Shown one piece after another: positions 1 through 6,884 of a stretch of 38,400 nucleotides of DNA. The notes under the pieces were generated by a model. It searched no databases. It had not been told where the DNA came from and worked only from the letters and a program-made list of their open reading frames with translations. The stretch comes from Actinomycetota bacterium. GTDB taxonomy: Bacteria; Actinomycetota; Actinomycetes; S36-B12; UBA5976. The first letter of the stretch is position 1; the number at the start of each line of letters is the position of its first letter. The stretch is taken from contig RFTO01000001.1 in the NCBI GenBank assembly GCA_009923375.1, positions 1 through 38,400 of the forward strand. Direction: 5' to 3'. The translations under genes and the position numbers were made by a program.

Positions 1-885
1 TAATAGCGACGCGGTGGGGATCGCCGCTGCTTTCTTCATGGTCCACGTCGAGATGTAGCCGAGATCGTGCATGCGTCGAAGTACGACTCCACGACGGTGT
101 TGCGACGACTTCGGATTCAAGATCGGGTCGTATTGAACCGGTGATTGCACGATTCCCGCGAGGGTCGCCGCCTCCGCTACATTCAAGTCAGCTGAAGGCT
201 TGGAGAAATAGCGACGTGACGCCGCTTCGATTCCATAAGACTTTGAGCCGAAGAAGGCGATGTTGAGGTAGCGCTCGAGGATCTGGTTCTTGCTGTAACG
301 GTTCTCAACAGACATCGCCAGGCGCAGCTCACGAATCTTCCGACTGAGCGTTTCAGCATGAGCGGCAGCGAGCTGCTGCGGGGTGGTGGCGCTGTTGATC
401 AGCATGTTCTTCACGTATTGCTGCGTGATCGTGGATCCACCTTGGGTGTTGCCCCCGAGCACATTGCTCAACGCTGCACGGAATGTCCCGCGCAAATCAA
501 TGCCGTGATGCTCATAAAAGCGGGAGTCCTCGATAGCGACGATTGCATGCTGCATGTTCGGCGAGATCTTTGTGATCGGCACCGAGACGCGATTTTGGAA
601 GAAGATGCTGGCAATCGGTGTGCCATCAGCAGCCAAAACCGTTGACGCCTGCTGCAGATTCGGATCGAGGATGCCAGCTGGGAGTTTGTCGAATCCCGCG
701 ACGGCATGTTTAATCGAAATGCCACCTACCGCGACGGCGGGAAGTAAGCCGACTGCTGTCACAAAACCAGCGAGCAGGCTGATTCCAAGTAACCCCCCTG
801 CAACCTTGAAGTTGCGGCCCCAGCGGGCACGCGGGGGGAGAAAGCCGAGCCACCCAGCGTCCCTCTGGTCATTTTGGGTGGTCAC
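1..885 (-). CDS. ponA: Class A penicillin-binding protein, 3' part outside window
   Basis: Bifunctional peptidoglycan synthase; only the N-terminal 295 residues, membrane anchor plus glycosyltransferase 51 domain, lie in the window. The chosen start is GTG (885-883) with a G-rich ribosome site just upstream. A short cytoplasmic tail is followed by a membrane helix at about residues 28-55. The GT51 signature EDSRFYEHHGID (catalytic Glu about 119) and GGSTITQQYVKNML follow, then RYLNIAFFGSKSYGIEAASRRYF, which is read here in two parts (RYLNIAFFG and YGIEAASRRYF). The reading frame is open to base 1, so the transpeptidase domain lies beyond the edge. It is transcribed divergently from the WhiB remnant, the usual actinobacterial arrangement. 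The family call is firm; the paralogue name is inferred from context. Confidence 0.9.
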   Translation of the reverse strand, partial: MTTQNDQRDAGWLGFLPPRARWGRNFKVAGGLLGISLLAGFVTAVGLLPAVAVGGISIKHAVAGFDKLPAGILDPNLQQASTVLAADGTPIASIFFQNRVSVPITKISPNMQHAIVAIEDSRFYEHHGIDLRGTFRAALSNVLGGNTQGGSTITQQYVKNMLINSATTPQQLAAAHAETLSRKIRELRLAMSVENRYSKNQILERYLNIAFFGSKSYGIEAASRRYFSKPSADLNVAEAATLAGIVQSPVQYDPILNPKSSQHRRGVVLRRMHDLGYISTWTMKKAAAIPTASLL

Positions 886-1035
886 GCCCCCAAGTATGCG
901 CTAGTGCCGCATGCATCATCTGTGTTGTCACGCATCGTTAGTTCGTGCCTGACATCTGAATGCCACTTTCCGCCACTCTTGCTCTCTCGCACGCAGAATG
1001 CATCGATGAACAAGACCGAGTTAGTAGGGGGAAGT

Positions 1036-1169
1036 ATGAGCAACATGGAATGGACACAAAGTTGGACGTCACAGGCTGCGTGCAGGGAGGGCGATCCAGA
1101 CGCATTATTCGTAACCGGCGCCGCGCCGCGCCGCCTGAGCGGTTGTTGTGTGAGAAGGTTTCGGCATGA
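1036..1169 (+). pseudogene. Truncated WhiB-family regulator (wblA-type), probably fused to remains of a DUF4177 gene
   Basis: A good ribosome site (AGGGGGA) precedes ATG 1036. The first 29 residues match the N-terminus of WblA-type WhiB proteins: TSQAACREGDPDALFVTGAA contains the first iron-sulfur cysteine and the DPDALFV..GAA motif. After that the similarity stops. The CxxCxxxxxC cysteines, the GVWGG turn and the basic tail are absent, and the frame reads into ridA (stop at 1272). In another frame the bases just before 1169 read PPERLLCEKVSA-stop, with the TGA overlapping the ridA ATG. In many actinobacteria a small DUF4177 gene lies between wblA and ridA, so this tail may be its end. A deletion joining the two genes is my inference. 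A four-cysteine Fe-S cluster could not form. Confidence 0.65.
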
Positions 1170-1634
1170 GCCGCATTACAGATCGAATCCTGGAGCTTGG
1201 CTACGAACTTCCACACACAGGTTGTCCCGCCGGTGGCGTCGTATGTGCCCGCTGTTCGCAGTGGTGATTTGATCTTCACCTCTGGTCAGTTGCCGATGGT
1301 TGCGGGCCAGTTGCTCGCCACTGGCAAGGTCGGGGCCGAGGTGGATGCCGATGAGGCGAAGCTATTGGCGCAAAGGTGCGCATTGAATGCGATCGCCGCC
1401 TTGACCACAGTCATTGACGATCTTGATGATGTGGAGCAGGTGGTCAAGGTGGTCGGTTTCGTCGCCAGCGTGCCTGATTTCACCGGCCAGCCAGGTGTCA
1501 TCAACGGTGCCAGCGAGTTGCTCCAAGCAGTCTTCGGCGACGCGGGCAAGCACGCCCGTTCCGCAGTCGGTGTGCCAGTGCTTCCCTTGGATTCACCCGT
1601 TGAGGTGGAGATCATCGTTCGCGTTCGCAGCTGA
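1166..1634 (+). CDS. RidA family (YjgF/Rid) deaminase with apparent N-terminal frameshift
   Basis: RidA proteins hydrolyse reactive enamine/imine intermediates. ATG 1166, with AGAAGG seven bases upstream, opens MSRITDRILELGYELP, a typical actinobacterial RidA N-terminus, but that frame ends 33 codons later. The rest, VVPPVASYVPAVRSGDLIFTSGQLP onward (TSGQLP motif), lies one frame away and is open from TTG 1197 to TGA 1632-1634. The frames would join at a (CA)4 tract near 1211-1219: loss of one CA unit from a (CA)5 ancestor would give exactly this shift. If translation started at TTG 1197 the protein would have 145 residues, but that codon has a poorly spaced ribosome site. Gene position between the WhiB remnant and crp is conserved. 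The active state is uncertain. Confidence 0.75.
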
Positions 1635-1689
1635 ACAAAGGGTTCAAGCGCTGACCCCAGCGAACATGCTGGGCTGTGAATTCAGGCGC

Positions 1690-2406
1690 TCAGAGTTCTG
1701 GTTCTTGACCGCGCCGCTTGAGGCGTTCGATGTCGAGCAAGACAACGCCACGGGATTCAAGATGGATCCACTGTCTGGACGCAAAATCCGCGAGCGCTTT
1801 GTTAACGGTTTCGCGCGAGGCGCCGACGAGTCGCGCTAGCTCTTCTTGTGTGAGCTCGTGGTGGACAACATATGTGTCGCCTTCGCGCTCACCGAATCGG
1901 TCGGCCAATCTGACGAGCACCTTTGCGACGCGCCCCGGCACATCCACGAAGAACAAGTCAGCCATTTGTCGATTCGTGGCACGCAGCCGCTCCGCCAACG
2001 CCTGTAGGAGCGCCTCAGCAACAGCCGGGTGCTTCTGCAGCCAAGGGCGCAACGTGTTACGACTGAGAGCCGCCACCTTGACGTCGGTGACTGCGGTGGC
2101 GGTTGAGTTTCGGGGCCCTGGGTCAAAGAGTGAGAGCTCACCAAACATGTCGCCATCGCCGAGAACTGCAAGCAAAGCTTCGCGCCCATCCTGCGAGGTT
2201 TGCCCGAGTGTGACGCGGCCAGACAACACGATGTAGAGCCGATCGCCTGGGTCGCCTTCGTGGAAGATCACTGAGCCTTTGGTGTAATCCTTCTCCGTCA
2301 TTGAGTCGCGCAAAGCATGCGCAGTCTCGGGGTCCAGAGCAGCGAACAATGGCCGACCGAGAATCGGGTCGGCATCGGCATCTAGGAACACTGCAGGATC
2401 ACTCAT
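1690..2406 (-). CDS. crp: Crp/Fnr-family cAMP-responsive transcription regulator
   Basis: 238 residues, start ATG 2406 preceded by a strong GGAGGGG site; a longer upstream frame exists but has no such site. An N-terminal cyclic-nucleotide-binding jelly roll carries the phosphate-binding cassette FGELSLFDPGPRNSTA. This is followed by the dimerisation helix and a C-terminal winged helix with TQEELARLVGASRETVNKAL as the recognition helix-turn-helix. Length and motifs match Mycobacterium CRP (Rv3676) and Corynebacterium GlxR, global regulators of carbon and respiratory genes. It lies back to back with nth, as in mycobacteria and Streptomyces, and the short shared intergenic region must hold both promoters. 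Its targets cannot be told from here. Confidence 0.93.
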   Translation of the reverse strand: MSDPAVFLDADADPILGRPLFAALDPETAHALRDSMTEKDYTKGSVIFHEGDPGDRLYIVLSGRVTLGQTSQDGREALLAVLGDGDMFGELSLFDPGPRNSTATAVTDVKVAALSRNTLRPWLQKHPAVAEALLQALAERLRATNRQMADLFFVDVPGRVAKVLVRLADRFGEREGDTYVVHHELTQEELARLVGASRETVNKALADFASRQWIHLESRGVVLLDIERLKRRGQEPEL

Positions 2407-2485
2407 GGACACTTCCCCTCCTCGGCGTCGCAGGTTACTCCACTCGGCGACCCCGTGGGGGCTGCGCTGCCTTAGAGTTTCGTGC

Positions 2486-3232
2486 GTGACAGTTGAGCGT
2501 ACGGGAGCAAAGCGGGCAGCACGTTCACCGTTGAGCATGACTCTGGTCACTCGCCGTAAGCGCGCCGGGGAGATTTTCGAGCGACTCAGCGCTGAATACC
2601 CAGATGCACACTGCGAACTCGACTTCCAGAACCCGCTGCAGCTACTTGTCGCCACGATGCTCTCGGCCCAGTGCACCGACAAGCGGGTGAACTTGGTCAC
2701 CCCGGCGTTGTTCAAGCGGTATCGCACTGCGGCGGATTACGCCTCCGCATCAGCGCCGGATATTGAGGAGCGCATCAATTCCACGGGTTTCTTTCGAACC
2801 AAGGCGGCCAACATCATTGCCATGGCTCGCACGCTTTGCGATGAGTACGGCGGCGAAGTGCCAGCGGATCTGGATGCCTTGGTGACTTTGCCTGGGGTTG
2901 GGCGCAAAACGGCCAATGTGGTTCTCGGGAATGCCTTTGATGTGCCTGGTCTGACGGTGGACACCCACTTCGGCCGGTTGGTGCGCCGGTTTGGTTGGAC
3001 AGCCCAAACCGACCCGGTGAAGGTGGAGTACGAAATTGCCGACTTAATTGCAGCGCAGCAGTGGACGGACCTCTCCCACCGTCTCATCTGGCATGGCCGC
3101 CGTTGCTGTCATGCCCGCAAGCCAGCATGTGGAGCCTGTGTTTTGGCCGATGTGTGCCCATCTTTTGGGGATGGGCCCACCGACCCTGATGTCGCAGCCG
3201 CACTCCTGACCTCGACTAGTAGCGCAGCATGA
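2486..3232 (+). CDS. nth: Endonuclease III (DNA glycosylase/AP lyase)
   Basis: Removes oxidised pyrimidines and cleaves abasic sites in base excision repair. The helix-hairpin-helix LPGVGRKTANVV carries the catalytic Lys (about 141), and TVDTHFGRL carries the catalytic Asp (about 159), 18 residues apart as in the E. coli enzyme. The C-terminal 4Fe-4S loop is complete, with C-x6-C-x2-C-x5-C spacing in CCHARKPACGACVLADVC. I chose GTG 2486 because residues RSPLSMTLVTRRKRA resemble the N-terminus of Streptomyces homologues; ATG 2537 (231 residues) is the main alternative. The stop overlaps the next start by four bases (ATGA), so nth leads the repair/thioredoxin/MarP operon. Confidence 0.93.
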   Translation: MTVERTGAKRAARSPLSMTLVTRRKRAGEIFERLSAEYPDAHCELDFQNPLQLLVATMLSAQCTDKRVNLVTPALFKRYRTAADYASASAPDIEERINSTGFFRTKAANIIAMARTLCDEYGGEVPADLDALVTLPGVGRKTANVVLGNAFDVPGLTVDTHFGRLVRRFGWTAQTDPVKVEYEIADLIAAQQWTDLSHRLIWHGRRCCHARKPACGACVLADVCPSFGDGPTDPDVAAALLTSTSSAA

Positions 3233-3855
3233 AAACTCTTGCGCTTGCCCTGACAGCTGCGGTGTTACTTGCGGGTTGTGGGTCCACGACCATCGATGGT
3301 GCGATTGGCCCGACCGCCCCGTTGGTCACACCTCAAGCCACGACGCCATCAGCCTCCACCGCCCGCACAGAATTCAAGGTGGCGTGCCCACTGTTCACGT
3401 CAACCACCCAAGGCGCGGATAAGTCGGCAAAGCCCTCGCCGGGATCTGTACTGCCCACCGCGCCTTTAGCATGCCTCAGCGATGGCCGCACAGTGTCGCT
3501 TGCGAGTTATCTGGGGCGACCGTTGGTCGTTCACATCTGGGCATCATGGTGCGATGTGTGTCGCTCGGAGATGCCTGCGTTCATGGATGGCATCTCTCAA
3601 CTTCCGTCCTCGGTCCGGGTGGTCGGCGTAGATTGGAAGGATGACGACAACTCCGCTCGCGCGTACGCCGCAGCGGTGAACATGTCGTTCCCGAGTGTGG
3701 TCGATTCTTCCGGAGCCTTGGGCATCCTGTGGGGCATCAACGCACAACCTGCAACTGTCCTGATCCGAGCTGATGGGTCAATCGCGCACATCCAGCGCGG
3801 CTCTATCGGCGATGCCTCGAACTTGCGCGCATTGGTGTCAAAGTACCTCTCATGA
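3229..3855 (+). CDS. Thioredoxin-like lipoprotein (TlpA/ResA type)
   Basis: 208 residues. An N-terminal lipoprotein signal ends in the lipobox LLAGC (Cys about 17), followed by a Ser/Thr/Pro-rich linker. A thioredoxin fold carries the redox motif WCDVC (Cys108 and Cys111) in the context HIWASWCDVCRSEMPAF. This predicts an extracytoplasmic membrane-tethered thiol-disulfide oxidoreductase, for example in cytochrome maturation or disulfide isomerisation; the substrate cannot be told. It corresponds in position to Mycobacterium Rv3673c. It overlaps nth (ATGA) and the next gene (ATGATG), implying translational coupling. The NUDIX gene usually found between this gene and marP in mycobacteria is absent. 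Confidence 0.88.
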   Translation: MKTLALALTAAVLLAGCGSTTIDGAIGPTAPLVTPQATTPSASTARTEFKVACPLFTSTTQGADKSAKPSPGSVLPTAPLACLSDGRTVSLASYLGRPLVVHIWASWCDVCRSEMPAFMDGISQLPSSVRVVGVDWKDDDNSARAYAAAVNMSFPSVVDSSGALGILWGINAQPATVLIRADGSIAHIQRGSIGDASNLRALVSKYLS

Positions 3856-5108
3856 TGTTGGGTTCCCTGTCCGTCGCAGGCAGCCAACTGGTTAGCTGGC
3901 TTGATGTTGCGCTTGCAATCGCATTAACGCTCGCCTGTATTAATGGGTGGCGGCGCGGGCTGGTGAGCAGCATCTTGTCCTTGATCGGACTGGTGGCGGG
4001 GGCTTACGCCGGCACACACGCCGCAGTGTGGGTGGTGCCTGCGATGAATGTAAGCGCGTCGGCTCGCCCTTTGATCAGCATCGGCTGCGTTCTCGTTGGC
4101 TCGATGGTGGGAAGTTCTCTCGGTAGCTGGGCTGGCAGGCGGCTGCGCAAGAGCCTCACGTGGTCTCCACTTCGGCTGGTCGACAGCGTTGGTGGAGTTG
4201 CCACTGAGGCCATCTTGCTTTGCCTTGTCTTGTGGATCATCGGTTCAGCACTAGCGGTTGTGCCGGGATCTGTGAGCCGCGAAGTGCGTAACTCGCGCGT
4301 GTTGCAAAGTGTTGATAACGGCATCGGACAGTTCTCCAATGGAGCGGCAGGGGCGATCACCACGGGGATTACCGATCAGATTGTCGGCCGGCTCGTCGAC
4401 TTATTGGATAACGCAGGCACACCTCGGGTGTTCTTCGCCCTTGGTGGCTTCTCACCGCGTGATCTGCCAGCTGTCGATCCAAGCCTCACGCGCGAGCAGA
4501 AGATCCGCACCGCCGCAGCATCCGTTGTGCGCATTTCGGGAAATGCACTGGGCTGCAATGCCACGATCAGCGGTACGGGATTCGTCTTCGGACGTGACCG
4601 CATCATGACGAATGCGCACGTGGTTGCTGGAGTCAAGCAGGCGATGATCGAGTTCCCTGGGCACGCATCGCGCCGAGCCACCGTTATCTACTTCGATCCA
4701 CGCACAGACGTCGCCGTTCTCTCCGTCTCCACCTCTGGAATTCCGTCACTGAGATTCGCCGGCAATCCCAAGCGAGCGCAGTCAGCCGTTGCCGTTGGTT
4801 ATCCCGGCGGTGGGGCTATGGCGTTGATTCCAGCCCGAGTCAGCGACGTCATCGATGCACGTGGATCTGACATCTACGGCGCCGTGAGTGTGCAGCGCCA
4901 GGTCGTAGTGCTTAAGGCGAAGGTGCGACATGGTGATTCCGGCGGACCTTTACTTGATGCGGCCGGTGACGTGCGGGCTGTGGTTTTTGCGACCAGTGTT
5001 GATGACCCTGATCTCGGCTACGCCTTAAGTGCGGAGCAAGTAAACGCCGCCCGCGCCTCCCGAAACGCCACACCGGTAGCCACTGGCCGCTGTACGACCG
5101 CGCAGTAG
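3852..5108 (+). CDS. marP: MarP-like membrane serine protease (CvpA domain plus trypsin-like domain)
   Basis: 418 residues. About four membrane helices in residues 10-140 form a CvpA/colicin V-type domain. They are followed by a periplasmic chymotrypsin-fold protease with the full triad: His256 in TNAHVVAG, Asp286 in DPRTDVAVL, Ser363 in HGDSGGPLL. Two cysteines near the start of the protease domain and the arrangement match Mycobacterium tuberculosis MarP (Rv3671c), which is needed for acid resistance through cell-wall hydrolase processing. It is the last gene of the nth operon and converges with the holin-X gene across an 88-base gap containing only weak short inverted repeats. Function is inferred from family and synteny. 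Confidence 0.9.
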   Translation: MMLGSLSVAGSQLVSWLDVALAIALTLACINGWRRGLVSSILSLIGLVAGAYAGTHAAVWVVPAMNVSASARPLISIGCVLVGSMVGSSLGSWAGRRLRKSLTWSPLRLVDSVGGVATEAILLCLVLWIIGSALAVVPGSVSREVRNSRVLQSVDNGIGQFSNGAAGAITTGITDQIVGRLVDLLDNAGTPRVFFALGGFSPRDLPAVDPSLTREQKIRTAAASVVRISGNALGCNATISGTGFVFGRDRIMTNAHVVAGVKQAMIEFPGHASRRATVIYFDPRTDVAVLSVSTSGIPSLRFAGNPKRAQSAVAVGYPGGGAMALIPARVSDVIDARGSDIYGAVSVQRQVVVLKAKVRHGDSGGPLLDAAGDVRAVVFATSVDDPDLGYALSAEQVNAARASRNATPVATGRCTTAQ

Positions 5109-5196
5109 CACCTCGCTTCACTGAACTTGGCGGCTGCAAGGCAGCATGAACAACGTGCTTGCTCTCGTTGTCAGTCCGCAATCGGATTGCAGCTAG

Positions 5197-5643
5197 TTAA
5201 GCGTCTGAGTCGCTTTTGGGAATCAAGTCGTTGATCGCTGCAATCGTGCGATCGGGCAGGGTGACACGTGAGAACTGAACTTTGGCGAGTAACGCTAACG
5301 TGCCAACAGCGAGTAGAACCACACCACCGACGATCAGGAAGCCAGCCCATGTTGGCAATCCGGCAGCAGCGAGGGCGTACGCCAAGCCGATAAGCAGGAA
5401 GATAGCAGCGAGCAAAATCAAGCCGATTGCAATGATGGACATTGCGATACCGATGCCTAGCGCTTTTGCGGAGGAGCGCAGTTCAGTTTTCGCCAGCTGG
5501 ATGTAAAGCGTCGCTAACTTTGATACATCAGCACCAATATTTTTTATCGTCAGCCAGACTGCCGCGAACGAACGCGGCTTCGTTGACTGCTGGTCACCGC
5601 CGGTAGGTGTGCCTTGTGCGGTGTTGCTCGCGTCGTCAGCCAT
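5197..5643 (-). CDS. Actinobacterial holin-X family membrane protein
   Basis: 148 residues from ATG 5643 (TTG 5649 possible). A polar N-terminal region is followed by an amphipathic stretch, then two adjacent strongly hydrophobic helices at about residues 55-85 and 90-115, and a polar tail. This matches the actinobacterial holin superfamily III (PF07332) and occupies the position of Rv3669 near acs in mycobacteria. Despite the family name, no lysis partner or phage gene is nearby, so a housekeeping envelope role is more likely. It follows nhaA after 28 bases, probably in the acsA-nhaA transcript. Confidence 0.75.
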   Translation of the reverse strand: MADDASNTAQGTPTGGDQQSTKPRSFAAVWLTIKNIGADVSKLATLYIQLAKTELRSSAKALGIGIAMSIIAIGLILLAAIFLLIGLAYALAAAGLPTWAGFLIVGGVVLLAVGTLALLAKVQFSRVTLPDRTIAAINDLIPKSDSDA

Positions 5644-5671
5644 GAGCAAAGGCTAGCGCTCCGTCAGCGCG

Positions 5672-6883
5672 CTAGGTCAGTGATTCGCGTTCGCTCGTTC
5701 CCCTCGCATATCGCGTCACGAGAACTGATAGCCCGGTAGCGCAGATCACCGCAACCACGATGCCCATCTTCGAATCTGCCACTCGGCTCTCACTCCAGGG
5801 GTAGGCGATGCTGGTGACAAGAAGAGCCACGGTGAATCCCATAGCGGCCAGGCTGGATGCCACGGCAACATCCACCCATCGAAGAGATTCGTGGATCTCC
5901 CCGAAGCGCGCCTTAACTGCCAGCCACGTGCCGAGGAACACCCCGCTGGGTTGACCGATAACCAGTCCGCAGATGATGGCGATGGCTAAGGGAGATCCGA
6001 GATGCGAAACAGTGTCCGTGCCGCGGACATCGATTCCCGCTGCGAAGAATGCGAATAGCGGCACCGCGACCGCAGCAACCACCGGGCGAAGCCAATGCTC
6101 AAGCAACTCAACGCCGGAGCGCGGGTTGCGCTCCACGCGCGTGGCTTTCGTCGCCAGTCCCAAGGCCATCCCGGCCACAGTCGCATGGACACCGCTGGCA
6201 TGCATGAAGTACCACGCGAGTAGGAACACCGGGGCGTAAGCAAGAAGGCTGCGCACGCCGAGTTGCTGCATTACCCACCACAGCGCAATGAAGACCAGTG
6301 CTGCTGCGAGGGCGAGAACACGGAAGTCGCTGGCGAAGAGTGCGCCGATAATCAGGATTGATCCAAGATCGTTGATCACCGCGACACTGAGCAGAAGCAC
6401 TCGGATTGCAGGTGCGGTGCCTCGCCCGATGATCGCGAGAATCGCCAAAGCAAAAGCGATATCCGTGGATGTGGGGATCGCCCAACCATGTCGGTCGAGA
6501 TGGTCCCCGCCCATCAACGAGGTCGTGGCGAGAAACACCAGTGCGGACATCACCATGCCGCCAACGGCTCCAGATAACGGCGCCAACGCGCGCTTGCGGG
6601 AACTGAGGGAGCCAAGTACAAGTTCGTGCTTCAACTCGGCGCCGGCGATCAGGAAGAAGAACGCCAAGAGGAAGTCGGCGGCCCACTGTGCCACCGTCAT
6701 GGACAAATGCACCTGCGGAATTGAAAGTGTGCGCATCGCGGTGCGGTTATAAAAATCAGCAGCCGGTGAGTTCGCAAAGATGATGGCGAGCACGGCGGCA
6801 CAAATCATCAAGCCGCCGCCGACGGTCTCATCTCGCAGAAAGCGGCTTAACCAACGCTGCTCACTGGTGCTCGCACCCGACAT
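5672..6883 (-). CDS. nhaA: NhaA-type Na+/H+ antiporter with an Asn-Asp (ND) active-site motif
   Basis: 403 residues with about 11-12 membrane helices. GWAIPTSTDIAFALAI carries Asp141, equivalent to E. coli Asp133. Exactly 30 residues later the ion-binding pair that is Asp163-Asp164 in E. coli NhaA reads Asn171-Asp172 (VINDLGS; codons AAC GAT on the minus strand at 6373-6368). The overall family assignment is clear, but the first aspartate, essential in E. coli, is replaced by Asn. Start ATG 6883 lies one base after the acsA stop, so the two genes are coupled. Predicted to exchange Na+ for H+; stoichiometry may differ from classical NhaA. Confidence 0.9.
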   Translation of the reverse strand: MSGASTSEQRWLSRFLRDETVGGGLMICAAVLAIIFANSPAADFYNRTAMRTLSIPQVHLSMTVAQWAADFLLAFFFLIAGAELKHELVLGSLSSRKRALAPLSGAVGGMVMSALVFLATTSLMGGDHLDRHGWAIPTSTDIAFALAILAIIGRGTAPAIRVLLLSVAVINDLGSILIIGALFASDFRVLALAAALVFIALWWVMQQLGVRSLLAYAPVFLLAWYFMHASGVHATVAGMALGLATKATRVERNPRSGVELLEHWLRPVVAAVAVPLFAFFAAGIDVRGTDTVSHLGSPLAIAIICGLVIGQPSGVFLGTWLAVKARFGEIHESLRWVDVAVASSLAAMGFTVALLVTSIAYPWSESRVADSKMGIVVAVICATGLSVLVTRYARGTSERESLT

Positions 6884-6884
6884 G

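Noticed and set aside
5109..5196. Possible bidirectional terminator between marP and the holin-X gene
   Set aside because: Only 5-bp inverted repeats (for example GCAAT-CGG-ATTGC) are present; too weak.
5197..5643. Holin-X protein as sign of a prophage
   Set aside because: No lysin, integrase or structural genes nearby; the family is chromosomal and syntenic with acs in actinobacteria.
6108..6686. Long antisense frames inside nhaA, acsA, topA and other genes
   Set aside because: High-GC coding DNA gives long shadow frames; none shows a family motif or a ribosome site.
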